64,000 bases of DNA. It comes from Nostoc sp. CHAB 5824. Its GTDB lineage: Bacteria > Cyanobacteriota > Cyanobacteriia > Cyanobacteriales > Nostocaceae. The DNA is taken from NCBI RefSeq assembly GCF_020829665.1, contig NZ_JAIVFT010000012.1:62001-126000 (forward strand). The letters are read 5' to 3'. Below are positions 46,112 to 55,657 of this stretch, piece after piece. The position numbers and the translations under genes are program-made. Every line of letters begins with the position of its first letter. Position 1 is the stretch's first letter. The notes below the pieces were generated by a model that had not been told where the DNA came from, searched no databases, and was given only the letters and a program-made list of their open reading frames with translations.

Positions 46112-47413
46112 GTGAAAGTTTTAGTTGTAGGTAATGGAGGGCGCGAACACGCTCTGGCATGGAAACTATTGCAATCTAAGCAAATTGAGCAAGTTGTCTG
46201 TGTACCAGGGAATGGAGGCACAGCAAGTATGGAACGTTGCCATAATTTGCCTTTAGCAGTAGATGATTTTGAGGGCATGAGCCAATATGCTCTGGAAAAT
46301 GGTATTACCCTTGTGATAGTTGGGCCAGAAGTACCTTTGGCAAAGGGAATTACAGATTACCTCCAAGGCAAAGGATTGATGGTATTTGGCCCAGTTAGAG
46401 CGGGAGCGCAGATTGAAGCGAGTAAAGCTTGGGCAAAAGCCTTGATGCAAGAAGCGGGGATTCCGACGGCACGGGCTGCGGTATTTACGCAGGCAGCAGC
46501 AGCAAAATCTTATGTCAAATCTCAGGGAGCGCCAATTGTCGTCAAAGCTGATGGCTTGGCGGCTGGTAAAGGTGTAACGGTAGCTGAAACACTTGAACAG
46601 GCAGAAAGTGCTGTTGATGCAATTTTTCAAGGACAATTTGGCAGTGCTGGTGAATTTGTCGTCATTGAAGAATGTTTAATTGGGCAAGAGGTATCAGTTT
46701 TAGCGTTAACGGATGGGTTAACGATTCGACCCTTGCTGCCAGCTCAAGACCATAAACGGATCGGTGACGGCGATACGGGGGAAAATACTGGTGGGATGGG
46801 AGCATACAGCCCAGCACCTATTGCTACGGCAGAGTTGATGGCACGCATTCAAACAGAAGTTTTAGAAAGAGCGATCGCAACCTTACGAGCTAAAGGCATT
46901 GACTACCGAGGTGTACTCTATGCTGGATTAATGATTGCACCCGATGGCGACTTGAAGGTTTTAGAATTTAACTGCCGCTTTGGCGATCCCGAAACCCAGG
47001 TGATTTTGCCACTGTTAGACACACCCCTAGAAGAGTTGATTCTAGCCTGTGTCCAGCAGCGATTAAGCGAATTGCCGCCCATTGCTTGGAAAGGGGGAGC
47101 ATCTGCCACTGTCGTTGCAGCTTCAGGTGGTTATCCAGGAGAATATAAGAAAGGCCAGGTCATTACTGGCATTGGCGAGGCAGAGGCAACAGGAGCAACC
47201 GTATTTCATGCAGGTACGAAATTGAACCAGCAACAAGAAGTAGTAACAGATGGGGGTCGGGTATTAAATGTGACTGGAATCGGAGAAAATTTTGAGCAAG
47301 CGATCGCCCAAGCCTACGCAGGAATTAAATATATTCAGTTTGAGGGGGTATATTACCGAAGAGATATTGGGCATAGAGTAGCCAGCGGGAAGCAGGGGGA
47401 GCAAACCCCATAA
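46112..47413 (+). CDS. purD: Phosphoribosylamine-glycine ligase
   Basis: 433 residues from a GTG at 46112, which gives VKVLVVGNGGREHALAWKLL, the usual PurD N-terminus; AGGA lies 8 bp upstream. The frame also opens at a GTG at 46037, but the extra 25 residues have no family match. ATP-grasp features: KADGLAAGKGV (about 140), EFVVIEECLIGQEVSVLAL, and EFNCRFGDPETQ near 280. It ligates glycine to phosphoribosylamine in purine synthesis. It precedes xisH/xisI and nblS on the same strand. Confidence 0.95.
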   Translation: MKVLVVGNGGREHALAWKLLQSKQIEQVVCVPGNGGTASMERCHNLPLAVDDFEGMSQYALENGITLVIVGPEVPLAKGITDYLQGKGLMVFGPVRAGAQIEASKAWAKALMQEAGIPTARAAVFTQAAAAKSYVKSQGAPIVVKADGLAAGKGVTVAETLEQAESAVDAIFQGQFGSAGEFVVIEECLIGQEVSVLALTDGLTIRPLLPAQDHKRIGDGDTGENTGGMGAYSPAPIATAELMARIQTEVLERAIATLRAKGIDYRGVLYAGLMIAPDGDLKVLEFNCRFGDPETQVILPLLDTPLEELILACVQQRLSELPPIAWKGGASATVVAASGGYPGEYKKGQVITGIGEAEATGATVFHAGTKLNQQQEVVTDGGRVLNVTGIGENFEQAIAQAYAGIKYIQFEGVYYRRDIGHRVASGKQGEQTP

Positions 47414-47515
47414 GCGATCGCGTGATATTGCTTGTTGACAAAGGTATTCAAGATGTCGGCTTTAAGCCTGGTACTGATTTTCATCAGACAGCGAGGCCGA
47501 CTTATACTTAAAGTT

Positions 47516-47932
47516 ATGCCCAAGTTAGACATTATCCATAACGCGGTAAAAAACGCACTGATGAAGGACGGCTGGGCGATTACAGACGATCCCTACATAA
47601 TTCAGTATCGAAAAACAACGTTGTACGCTGATCTCGGTGCTGAACGCCCTTTTGCAGCTGAACGAGATGGGCAAAAACTTGTTGTTGAAGTGAAAAGCTT
47701 TGTTGGCGCATCAAAGATACAAGATTTGAAAGAAGCTCTCGGTCAGTATGACATCTACCGTTATCTTCTAGAGGAAACAGCGCCAGACCGTAAACTTTAC
47801 GTTGCTGTCGGTGCGATCACTTATAAAAGCTTTTTCAACCAGGATGTGATTCAACTCATCCTCCACAAACATCAACTTCCACTGATTGTTGTCGATACAG
47901 AGACAGAGGAGATCACACAATGGATAAATTAA
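47516..47932 (+). CDS. xisH: XisH-type protein (PD-(D/E)XK-like)
   Basis: 138 residues from the ATG at 47516; the upstream in-frame segment lacks family sequence. The core (TTLYADLGAER, then KLVVEVKSFVGASKIQDL) shows the D...ExK pattern of restriction-like nucleases, as described for XisH. In Anabaena, xisH and xisI are needed with the xisF recombinase for fdxN-element excision, but many xisHI pairs occur without an element or recombinase. Here there is no xisF in view. It overlaps xisI by 13 bp. A toxin-antitoxin-like or nuclease-regulating role for the pair is inference. Confidence 0.9.
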   Translation: MPKLDIIHNAVKNALMKDGWAITDDPYIIQYRKTTLYADLGAERPFAAERDGQKLVVEVKSFVGASKIQDLKEALGQYDIYRYLLEETAPDRKLYVAVGAITYKSFFNQDVIQLILHKHQLPLIVVDTETEEITQWIN

Positions 47933-48264
47933 CTGAGTATCCCAAGATAATTAAGCGTATCCTGACGGAATATATAGAACTATGTAACCGTCGTCCTAAC
48001 CGAGACATCGAAATATTCTTGATTATGGATGAGCCAAAGGGTCACTATATTTGGATGAACCTTGGTTGGCAAAATGGCGAACGCATTACTGGTATGACTA
48101 TCTACGTTCGGATTCGAGATGGCAAATTCTGGATCGAGGAAGATTGGACTGAAGATGGGATCGCAACTGACCTAGTTCGTGCAGGTGTTGCCAAGGAAGA
48201 TATAGTTTTGGCATTCCATGAGCCTAAGATGCGGCAGTACACAGATTTTGCAGTAGCATCTTAG
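47920..48264 (+). CDS. xisI: XisI-type protein
   Basis: 114 residues with the XisI family pattern: NRRPNRDIEIFLIMDEPKG, YIWMNLGWQNGERITGMTIY and IWIEEDWTEDGIATDL-like segments (here KFWIEEDWTEDGIATDLV), and a C-terminal LAFHEPKMR. Family members pair with XisH. The ATG at 47920 lies inside the xisH 3' end, so the two are translationally coupled. Function beyond fdxN excision control is not established. Confidence 0.92.
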   Translation: MDKLTEYPKIIKRILTEYIELCNRRPNRDIEIFLIMDEPKGHYIWMNLGWQNGERITGMTIYVRIRDGKFWIEEDWTEDGIATDLVRAGVAKEDIVLAFHEPKMRQYTDFAVAS

Positions 48265-48602
48265 CGGTGGCGCGTCGGTTTGAAAATATCTTGGTGCTTT
48301 TCAAGTTTACTAGCAGCCGCTAACCTGAGCCAGACAACTAGCTCAAAATCACGACAGGTTGGATTTTTGTTAGACTGCTCATCTGTGCGTAACCAAGAGT
48401 CACAAAAATGGGTTTAATGCGTTAATCCTCAAGTGGATATAAATTCCGATGGCTGAAATGAGGTAAATTCGTTAAGACTACCTTAACAGCTATACCCCCT
48501 GCGCTCCCCCATCTCTCTGTCCCCTAACATGTTTGTCAAATTAACTGTTAATTTTTTAGTTGTTGGGCTTTATAACAAAGACTACTAACAACTTTATTTA
48601 AG
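48265..48602. other. Intergenic region before nblS
   Basis: No gene or clear operator seen. The promoter of nblS should lie here, since xisI ends 338 bp upstream. Confidence 0.5.
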
Positions 48603-50549
48603 ATGCTAAGTCTGTTAAAAACAATTCGACATGCGATCGCTAGTTGGTGGTCGGAGTTCACACTCCAGACCAAATTATTGGCTGTGGCCACAATGGTAGT
48701 TTCATTGGTGATGAGTGGTCTGACCTTCTGGGCTGTGAATACAATTCAGCAGGATGCGCGGATGAATGATACCCGCTTCGGTCGTGACTTGGGGCTGCTA
48801 CTTGCTGCCAACGTTGCTCCCCTAATTGCTGACAATAATCTGACTGAGGTTGCCCAATTTTCCCAACGCTTTTACAGCAGCACCTCTAGTGTGCGTTACA
48901 TGCTCTACGCCGATGAAACCGGGGAAATCTTTTTTGGCATTCCTTTTTGGGAAGCGGAGGTAGAAAACTCCCTCACCATTAAACGGCGAATACAACTGCC
49001 AGAAGATTACCCTGGTGATGGGGAAAAGCCGATGGTGCGGCAACACATGACCCCAGATGGAACAGTCACCGATGTATTTATTCCCCTAATCGTTAATCAA
49101 AAATACTTAGGTGTATTAGCGATCGGTATCAACCCCAATCAGACCGCTGTCATTTCCACCAATTTTACCCGCGATGTCACCATCGCCGTTTTTATCACAA
49201 TTTGGGTAATGGTGATTTTGGCAGGGGTAATTAACGCTTTGACCATCACCAAGCCCATTAAAGAACTGCTGGTGGGAGTAAAGCAAATTGCTACCGGGAA
49301 TTTCAAGCAGCGTATTGATTTACCTTTAGGGGGCGAACTGGGGGAGTTAATTTTAAGCTTTAATGAAATGGGAGAGCGATTAGAGCGCTATGAAGAACAG
49401 AATATTGAGGAACTGACCGCAGAAAAAGCCAAGCTACAAACCCTAGTTTCGACGATCGCCGATGGTGCTGTGTTGATTGATAACAACATGCAGGTGATTT
49501 TAGCTAACCCCACAGCAGAGCGAATTTTTGGATGGGAAAACGCTAATGTGGTAGGTTGCAATGTTCTGCACCACTTACCCCCAGCAGTACAAATGGAAAT
49601 TACTGGCCCTTTGTACGAAATGGCAGCAGGCGAATGCGAAAGCGCTGAATTCCGAATTTTTCTTAACCAACCCACCCAGCGGACGATCCGCATTCTCTTG
49701 ACTACAGTACTCAATGTGCAAAGGGAAAGCATCAAAGGTATTGCGATTACTGTCCAAGATATAACCCGCGAGGTCGAGCTAAACGAGGCAAAAAGTCAAT
49801 TTATCAGCAACGTTTCTCACGAACTGCGAACGCCTCTATTCAATATCAAAACCTATATTGAAACCCTGTACGACTACGGCGAAAACTTAGCTTTACAAAA
49901 ACGGCAAGAGTTTCTGCAAACAGTCAACCATGAAACCGATCGCCTAACCCGCCTAGTTAACGATGTTTTAGATTTGTCAAAACTCGAATCTGGTCGCAAC
50001 TATAGCTTCGATGGCGTGGATTTAGCCCAAGCGATCGAGCAAACATTGCGTACTTACCAACTCAATGCTAAAGATAAAGGTGTTGAACTCATTCAAGAAG
50101 TTGCTCCTAATTTGCCCCTAGTAATGGGTAATTATGATCTATTAGTACAAGTGTTTGGTAACCTGATTGGTAATGCCCTCAAATTCACCAAAGCCGGTGG
50201 TAAAGTAGCAATCCGCGCCTACCAACTAGATTTCAAGCCCAGTCACACCCAATCTCCTCCAGTGCGGATTGAAATTTCCGATACTGGAATTGGCATCGCC
50301 ACAGAAGACCAACACTCAATTTTTGAACGTTTCTTCCGCGTAGAAAACCGAGTTCACACCCTAGAAGGCACGGGTTTAGGTTTATCGATTGTCAGAAATA
50401 TCATCGATAGGCATCGTAGTAAAGTCCATCTAGTGAGTGAAGTCGGCATTGGCACCACTTTTTGGTTCGACTTAGCCGCCTTTGAAGAAAAAGCGCCACC
50501 TATACAAGTTGAACCTATTGCGGAAGCATCCAAAATCACCACAGCCTAA
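48603..50549 (+). CDS. nblS: Sensor histidine kinase NblS (Hik33-type)
   Basis: 648 residues with the NblS layout: membrane helix (about 20-45), a periplasmic domain of about 145 residues, second helix (about 192-215), HAMP (about 215-270), PAS (about 285-385), HisKA with NVSHELRTPLFN (His near 406) and HATPase (VFGNLIGNALKFTKAGGK; EISDTGIGI; GTGLGLSIVRNIIDRH). It senses light, nutrient or stress conditions and controls phycobilisome and photosynthesis genes through RpaB. Linkage of nblS with purD occurs in other cyanobacteria as I recall; here an xisHI pair intervenes. The ATG at 48603 starts MLSLLKTIRHAIASWWSEF. Confidence 0.93.
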   Translation: MLSLLKTIRHAIASWWSEFTLQTKLLAVATMVVSLVMSGLTFWAVNTIQQDARMNDTRFGRDLGLLLAANVAPLIADNNLTEVAQFSQRFYSSTSSVRYMLYADETGEIFFGIPFWEAEVENSLTIKRRIQLPEDYPGDGEKPMVRQHMTPDGTVTDVFIPLIVNQKYLGVLAIGINPNQTAVISTNFTRDVTIAVFITIWVMVILAGVINALTITKPIKELLVGVKQIATGNFKQRIDLPLGGELGELILSFNEMGERLERYEEQNIEELTAEKAKLQTLVSTIADGAVLIDNNMQVILANPTAERIFGWENANVVGCNVLHHLPPAVQMEITGPLYEMAAGECESAEFRIFLNQPTQRTIRILLTTVLNVQRESIKGIAITVQDITREVELNEAKSQFISNVSHELRTPLFNIKTYIETLYDYGENLALQKRQEFLQTVNHETDRLTRLVNDVLDLSKLESGRNYSFDGVDLAQAIEQTLRTYQLNAKDKGVELIQEVAPNLPLVMGNYDLLVQVFGNLIGNALKFTKAGGKVAIRAYQLDFKPSHTQSPPVRIEISDTGIGIATEDQHSIFERFFRVENRVHTLEGTGLGLSIVRNIIDRHRSKVHLVSEVGIGTTFWFDLAAFEEKAPPIQVEPIAEASKITTA

Positions 50550-50630
50550 ACGTTAGATATTGGGAATTGGGCATGGGGCATTAATCAATAGTTCTTTTTC
50601 CCTTGCTCCCCACTCCCCAAAAAATACTAA

Positions 50631-51002
50631 TCAAGACCTTAATATAACGAACAACAAACAGACCAATAATAAACCTAATAGCAACAGCAAAGCCTGATTG
50701 CGTTTTACCCAACTTTTCACAGTTATGGCAAAACTGTTAGTGTAACGCTGCTGTTCCAACTCTAACTTTGTCTCTTCAATATTTTGGTAGAGGGTACAGT
50801 CTTTAGCATAGGGACGCTGAGGAAAATTGCAAGTATCATCAGCGTGATAAGTGCAGGTGTCACACAGATACCCGTCCCCAGTGGCGCGGTGCAATGGAAT
50901 ACCAGGATGACCGTAAGCTTTAAGTGTTGTCCGGCAATAGGGACAACTAATAGCTTGACTATCAACGAGTTGATGGCAGTGGGGACAAGATATAGTAGCC
51001 AA
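50631..51002 (-). CDS. Zinc-ribbon protein with C-terminal membrane anchor
   Basis: 123 residues. An N-terminal zinc ribbon uses C6-x2-C9 and C20-x2-C23; a second Cys cluster (C47, C50, C58, C69) in LCDTCTYHADDTCNFPQRPY may bind another metal. A polar stretch leads to one membrane helix (about 102-120, LLLLLGLLLVCLLFVI) at the very C-terminus, so it is likely tail-anchored with the zinc domain in the cytoplasm. It converges on nblS. Many cyanobacteria have such short proteins; function unknown. Confidence 0.7.
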   Translation of the reverse strand: MATISCPHCHQLVDSQAISCPYCRTTLKAYGHPGIPLHRATGDGYLCDTCTYHADDTCNFPQRPYAKDCTLYQNIEETKLELEQQRYTNSFAITVKSWVKRNQALLLLLGLLLVCLLFVILRS

Positions 51003-51267
51003 AACCTTTAGCGCAAATAGGTTAAGTAAACACTTTGATTCTAGCCATTTACAAGGGTAATGGGAAAATACGTGCCTAGCCTGTTAATTTTGAATATAGC
51101 TAGCTCTCAGAATTGGTTATTTTATCAGTAAAAGTACTAATCTTAATGATGATTTTTTATATATTTCTAAGTGATTTCTATTACTCAAAATAATTAAGGG
51201 TATGCCATAATCTAGCAAATATCAGGTTTGGTTCCAAGTTTAATAATTATTTAGAGGTAGAAAAATA

Positions 51268-52647
51268 TTGCCTTTTAACCCTGAGCTGTGCCGTAACGAA
51301 AGCGAAGTTGAAAGCAAACTTATAGTGCAATATTTGCTACCGCAGCTAGGTTATACTCCTGACACCTGGCATCAAGAAGTTGCCGTTGGTAGCATCCGCT
51401 TAGATTTTTTAGCATTTGCCGCACAAGTAATTCCCTTTGTCTTAGATGCCAACTCACCACTGAGTGTCGTCATGGAGGCAAAGCATCCCAAACAAAACTT
51501 AAATAATCATGTCCCTCGACTCAGGCATTATTTAACCAGCTTAAATGTCAGGTGTGGATTGCTGACTAATGGCAAAGAGATTAGAATTTATCAAAAATTG
51601 CAGACTGATATTCAGCTATTATTTCAATGCTCTGGGAAGGAAGTTGAGATAAAGTTAGATGAAATTAAAGATTTAATTGGTAGAGAGAGTCTGAAAAAAG
51701 GACAGTTAATAAATCAACCAGAAATTAAAATAACTGAGAATAATTCAAATTTTGAAACCAAAAGGCAACATTCAATGAAAACGATTGCAATCTACCACAA
51801 TAAAGGCGGCGTTGGTAAGACTACTGTTGCAGTCAATCTTGCAGCAGCATTACGTAAAAAAGGTAAACGTGTACTTTTGATTGATATAGACTCCCAGGCA
51901 AATACTACTTTTGCTACAGGATTAATCAAATTTCAATTTGATGAAGATGACGATTTACGCGAACAGAATGTATCTTGTTTATTAGAATCATCAGATTTCA
52001 ATTTTATACCAGAAATTATGCGTCAATCTCATTTTTTTAATAATCCAGAAATAGATGTGGTTCCATCACATATTAATCTGATTCAGAAGCAAGATAAACT
52101 AAATCAAATAGCAGTAAGCAGAAGTAGACTTATTTACAAACTCAAACCAGTAGAAAAAAATTACGATATCGTAATTATTGATACCCCTCCATCAAGAGAC
52201 TATTATGCTCAAGTTGCCTTGATTGCTTCTGATTATTTGATAATTCCTTCAGATTTAAAACCATTTGCAAATCAAGGTTTACCAACGGTAAAAACCTTTG
52301 TTAATGAAATTAATGAATACAAAGGAATGATGGGGAAGTCACCTATTAATATAATAGGAGTTCTAGCTTCTAAAATTTCGACTAACGCTAAATTTTTGCA
52401 GTACACTTTTCCGAGACAAAGAAGTGTTATATCGGAGCGATATGACTTACCTTTGATGGAAGCAGTTATTTATGATAGAACCTCTCTTTCGGAATGCATG
52501 AATAATTCTATAATGGTTGGAGATTTAGAATACCCAGACCCAAAATCAGTTATAAAATATGCAGAATCGAAAACTAATGCTCAACAATCTGCTATGGAAT
52601 TTGAGATGTTAGCCAAAGAAGTTTTAGAAGAAATGGGAGTTAATTAA
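51268..52647 (+). CDS. HsdR-N-like nuclease domain fused to a ParA ATPase
   Basis: 459 residues from a TTG at 51268 with AGAGG 11 bp upstream; no earlier ATG fits. Residues 10-115 match the HsdR N-terminal PD-(D/E)XK fold: ESEVESK, RLDFLAF (Asp46), VVMEAKHP (Glu70, Lys72), and GLLTNGKEIRIY. After a polar linker, residues 170-459 are a ParA/Soj ATPase: KGGVGKTT (179-186), DIDSQANTTF and IVIIDTPPSRDYY. An internal ATG at 51775 (Met170) could give a stand-alone ParA. A ParB-like gene follows after 2 bp. I know no characterised protein of this architecture. It might be a partition, antiplasmid or defence protein; this is inference. Confidence 0.85.
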   Translation: MPFNPELCRNESEVESKLIVQYLLPQLGYTPDTWHQEVAVGSIRLDFLAFAAQVIPFVLDANSPLSVVMEAKHPKQNLNNHVPRLRHYLTSLNVRCGLLTNGKEIRIYQKLQTDIQLLFQCSGKEVEIKLDEIKDLIGRESLKKGQLINQPEIKITENNSNFETKRQHSMKTIAIYHNKGGVGKTTVAVNLAAALRKKGKRVLLIDIDSQANTTFATGLIKFQFDEDDDLREQNVSCLLESSDFNFIPEIMRQSHFFNNPEIDVVPSHINLIQKQDKLNQIAVSRSRLIYKLKPVEKNYDIVIIDTPPSRDYYAQVALIASDYLIIPSDLKPFANQGLPTVKTFVNEINEYKGMMGKSPINIIGVLASKISTNAKFLQYTFPRQRSVISERYDLPLMEAVIYDRTSLSECMNNSIMVGDLEYPDPKSVIKYAESKTNAQQSAMEFEMLAKEVLEEMGVN

Positions 52648-52649
52648 TA

Positions 52650-53402
52650 ATGAAATTTTATACTGTTGATGTAAAAAATATTACTTGTAATGTGCCTCTA
52701 TCTAATTTTTCAAATGATGCTTTAAATAGCCTCGCTGATATGATTATAGAAAGCGGGGGAATTATCAGACCATTAATTTTAAAAACTACGGGCTTAGAGA
52801 CTTATACAGTAGTTGATGGACATTTTGAATATTATGCTGCTGTCAGAGCAAGAGAAAAAAATCCTCGTCAATGCGAAATGGTCAACGCCTTTGTAATTTC
52901 TCCTAAGAACGAGGATGAAATATTTAAGCAAGTAACTGCATTTAGGGGATTGGATTCTGATGCTAAACCCGAAATTAAAATTCCAATTGAAACAAATCAT
53001 TCAGAATCAATTTCAAAAAATAATGATTTTAATTTGTTGGAAAAGCAAATTAATGATTTAAGCTCAGAACTGACACAAGAGAGACAAGAAAGACAGAAAC
53101 TATACGAGACTATCAAGTTGATTGAAAGTCAGATACCGAAACAAATTACACCGTTAGATGCATTTAATAATCTAAGTTTACTAGAACTAACTTTCAGATT
53201 AAGAACTGCTAGTTTTACTGATAAAAAAGCTGTACAGGTTGCTGAAAGTGTGGAAAAAGAACGTAAAAAGAAAAAGTTTGAATCTTTGAAAGATGTATTA
53301 GCAAGAGTAAAAGTTGCCAGTGGCAAAAAACAGATTAAAGGTATAAGCAGCGATAAAATGGTAGATATTGTTGATAGCTGGTCACGCATCTTGTTTATTT
53401 AA
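52650..53402 (+). CDS. ParB-like protein with ParB/Srx-fold N-terminus
   Basis: 250 residues, starting 2 bp after the nuclease-ParA stop. The N-terminal domain (about 1-90) has the ParB/Srx-fold pattern: LADMIIESGGIIRPLILK and YTVVDGHFEYYAAVRAREKN, then AFVIS. The middle (about 125-170) is a predicted coiled coil (QINDLSSELTQERQERQKLY). The C-terminal 70 residues carry FESLKDVLARVKVASGKKQI and GISSDKMVDIVDSW, resembling a helix-hairpin segment. The usual ParB HTH is not evident. It probably acts with the ATPase, perhaps as an adaptor or CTPase/nuclease. No parS-like site was seen nearby. Confidence 0.75.
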   Translation: MKFYTVDVKNITCNVPLSNFSNDALNSLADMIIESGGIIRPLILKTTGLETYTVVDGHFEYYAAVRAREKNPRQCEMVNAFVISPKNEDEIFKQVTAFRGLDSDAKPEIKIPIETNHSESISKNNDFNLLEKQINDLSSELTQERQERQKLYETIKLIESQIPKQITPLDAFNNLSLLELTFRLRTASFTDKKAVQVAESVEKERKKKKFESLKDVLARVKVASGKKQIKGISSDKMVDIVDSWSRILFI

Positions 53403-53425
53403 AATTTAGCTAAATCTCAGATAAT

Positions 53426-53499
53426 GTAGGTTGGGTTAAACGAAGTGAAACCCAACAATTAATGCTTAATGTTGGGTTTCGTTCCTCAATTCAACCTAC
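53426..53499. repeat. Long inverted repeat after the ParA/ParB pair
   Basis: GTAGGTTGGGTTAAACGAAG at the left and TTCCTCAATTCAACCTAC at the right pair imperfectly, with an inner AAACCCAACA/TGTTGGGTTT stem. It could act as terminator for the gene pair, but similar GTAGGTTGGGTT hairpins are dispersed repeats in cyanobacteria. Confidence 0.6.
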
Positions 53500-53612
53500 G
53501 TAGCTTAAAGTTTTTAGGGCTAACTGAACCGTATTAAGATAAGTTATTCACAATGTAAAAGCCTGCATAATTTTCTCCGCACTTCTACATGAAACATTTC
53601 AAGAACTATTTT

Positions 53613-54560
53613 CTAACCCCGCGCCTGTCGCAGTGCATTAAAGGCCTTACGTCGCAACCCAACTGGTAACAACGATAAACCTAAACCAGTCCAAGCTTTA
53701 GGAGTTGAAAAAGATTGTCCTGATAAAACTAGCTCTCTGCCTTTTTGCGTTTCACCCTTTTCAATTAAACGTAAACCTAATAATAATTGCGTTTCAGTTA
53801 GACGATTTTTCCTGATTGTCTCTATTTTTTCCGACTCAAATTTATAATTTTCTAAATATCGGATTTTATCAAATAAATAAGGAATGGCTCGATTGATACC
53901 TTGCTGCTCTGCATGAGAGCGATATTCCATCAATAATTCTGGTAAGTAATAGCCCTTTTTTCCAGCCAAAGCTAGACGCACAAATAAATCATTATCCTCA
54001 CAATTTTGCAGATTTGGCTGCATATATCCTAATTCTTGCAGTGTTTTACGACGAAATAATGTCGCCCCGATTTGAAAGCTTTGTTGAATAAATACAACTT
54101 CCAACAAATTATCTACAATACCTGCTGGTAAATTCTTTCTACCCCAGCGATGAGAATTTTCTTGAGTTTTTGCCTCATCTCGCACATTGTTAATATCAAT
54201 TATCCAATGGTCTGTACCAACAAAATCAATACTATAATCTTGAGAAAGAATAGCTGCGGTACTTGCGAGAAAATTGGGTGTTAGCCGATCATCATCATCA
54301 AATTTAATAAAATATTCACCGCTGGCAGCATCAAAGCCAGAGCGCATATTATTACTTTTACCAATATTTTGCAGATGACGAATATATTTAATCCGGTGGT
54401 CTGTGTACTGTGACATCAACTCAGGTGTACCATCGTCAGAACCGTCATCACAAACAATTAGCTCAAAGTTTTGCTCAGACTGATTGAGTACACTGTCAAT
54501 GGCATAAGGAAGGAGATGGACACGATTAAAAGTAGGAATGCAAACAGTAATTTTAGGCAT
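53613..54560 (-). CDS. Family 2 glycosyltransferase
   Basis: 315 residues with the GT2 GT-A fold: ITVCIPTFNRVHLLPYAI at the start, VCDDGSDDGT (donor binding) and FDDDDRLTPNF (metal site, near 90-98). The C-terminal third is helical and basic. It follows another glycosyltransferase-fold gene on the same strand (84 bp gap) and likely works with it on a cell-surface glycan. Donor and acceptor unknown. Confidence 0.87.
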   Translation of the reverse strand: MPKITVCIPTFNRVHLLPYAIDSVLNQSEQNFELIVCDDGSDDGTPELMSQYTDHRIKYIRHLQNIGKSNNMRSGFDAASGEYFIKFDDDDRLTPNFLASTAAILSQDYSIDFVGTDHWIIDINNVRDEAKTQENSHRWGRKNLPAGIVDNLLEVVFIQQSFQIGATLFRRKTLQELGYMQPNLQNCEDNDLFVRLALAGKKGYYLPELLMEYRSHAEQQGINRAIPYLFDKIRYLENYKFESEKIETIRKNRLTETQLLLGLRLIEKGETQKGRELVLSGQSFSTPKAWTGLGLSLLPVGLRRKAFNALRQARG

Positions 54561-54643
54561 ATTATATACTAATACTTGGAGAATATATAAAATAGAAAGT
54601 TTATATCAATTGCTAATTTAATGTATAGCCAATAAAACTATAT

Positions 54644-55657
54644 TTAGCGGATAGTCCTTTGAATTTTCTTTATTGTTTTGTTGAAAAAATTATTACTTTT
54701 GGCAATTATACTAAGTGGTTTTAGCTGTTTTGGTCTTTGTTCTGGCTGTTTAAGAAAACGATAATGTAAAAACTCATTAGCATAACAGATATTCATATCT
54801 TTTCCTTGACATAAATAGGCCAAATCACGAGAAGAATAGCTCATATAATGAATGCGGTGAATTGGTTTTAAGCCATCTTGGTTGTAAAGAACATTATTAA
54901 TATTGACGAAGGGATCTGCATTGGCACAGTTGCCTGTTCTATCTTCGGCATTGGGGCTAAGTGTAAAGTTAAAAAGCGGGCGATCGCAGCGTAAAGTCAT
55001 ATAATTAAACAAAAACGCATCATCCCACCATCCATTAATCCATTCAACTTCTTTATGGGTAATTAATCGCTCCTTGATTATTTCAATTTCTTTAACAGTA
55101 AATAACCCTCGTTTAGACCCAAAAAAGCTAGAACAATGCAGCTTAGAACGTATATCTGCTTCTGTATATAGTCCAGTTTGCTCTATAACTGAAATATCTA
55201 ACGCTGCAACCGATCTATCTTTAAGGTGTTCCCAATCATCAAAAACAAAATCGTATGTTTCTAGCTTGTCAATTAGATTATTGACTGGCTTCATTGCCAA
55301 GCTATCACTGTCATAAAATACAAATTTATCAAAAATACCCTCAAACGCAACAAACTTTCTTTGTAAATGACTTTTATACCAATTAGAACGTGATAATTTT
55401 TTTTCTTTTTTACTGGAAGGAGCAGCCCAAACCTGATGGGCAAATTCTTCCCAGCGTTGAATTACCTCCCAATTATCAAACAGGATTACATTCTTTCGAG
55501 CATTAACTTCTTGCCTAACTAGATCCAGTCGCTCATCATAGGGAATAATACAAATAGGAATATCTGCGCTAATATTCACCTCAATGCTGTTTAGCAAAGC
55601 TACTAGTTGGTCAAACACCACATCATTAGCAAGGGTGTAAATACCGAAAGAATCCAT
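54644..55657 (-). CDS. Putative GT-A-fold glycosyltransferase (Npun_R2821/R2823-like)
   Basis: 337 residues. It opens with GIYTLANDVVFDQLVALLNS and carries FVFYDSDSLAMKPVN (DSD, near 115-125), the metal-binding motif of family 8-like glycosyltransferases, then WINGWWDDAFLFNY (about 200-215) near the active site. I recall a cyanobacterial family annotated after Npun_R2821/Npun_R2823 with this pattern, but cannot confirm. It is upstream of a GT2 gene in the same direction and likely part of a glycan assembly pair. Confidence 0.7.
   Translation of the reverse strand: MDSFGIYTLANDVVFDQLVALLNSIEVNISADIPICIIPYDERLDLVRQEVNARKNVILFDNWEVIQRWEEFAHQVWAAPSSKKEKKLSRSNWYKSHLQRKFVAFEGIFDKFVFYDSDSLAMKPVNNLIDKLETYDFVFDDWEHLKDRSVAALDISVIEQTGLYTEADIRSKLHCSSFFGSKRGLFTVKEIEIIKERLITHKEVEWINGWWDDAFLFNYMTLRCDRPLFNFTLSPNAEDRTGNCANADPFVNINNVLYNQDGLKPIHRIHYMSYSSRDLAYLCQGKDMNICYANEFLHYRFLKQPEQRPKQLKPLSIIAKSNNFFNKTIKKIQRTIR

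Noticed and set aside
47432..47515. N-terminal extension of XisH
   Set aside because: The 28 upstream codons do not resemble the family; the ATG at 47516 gives the usual start.
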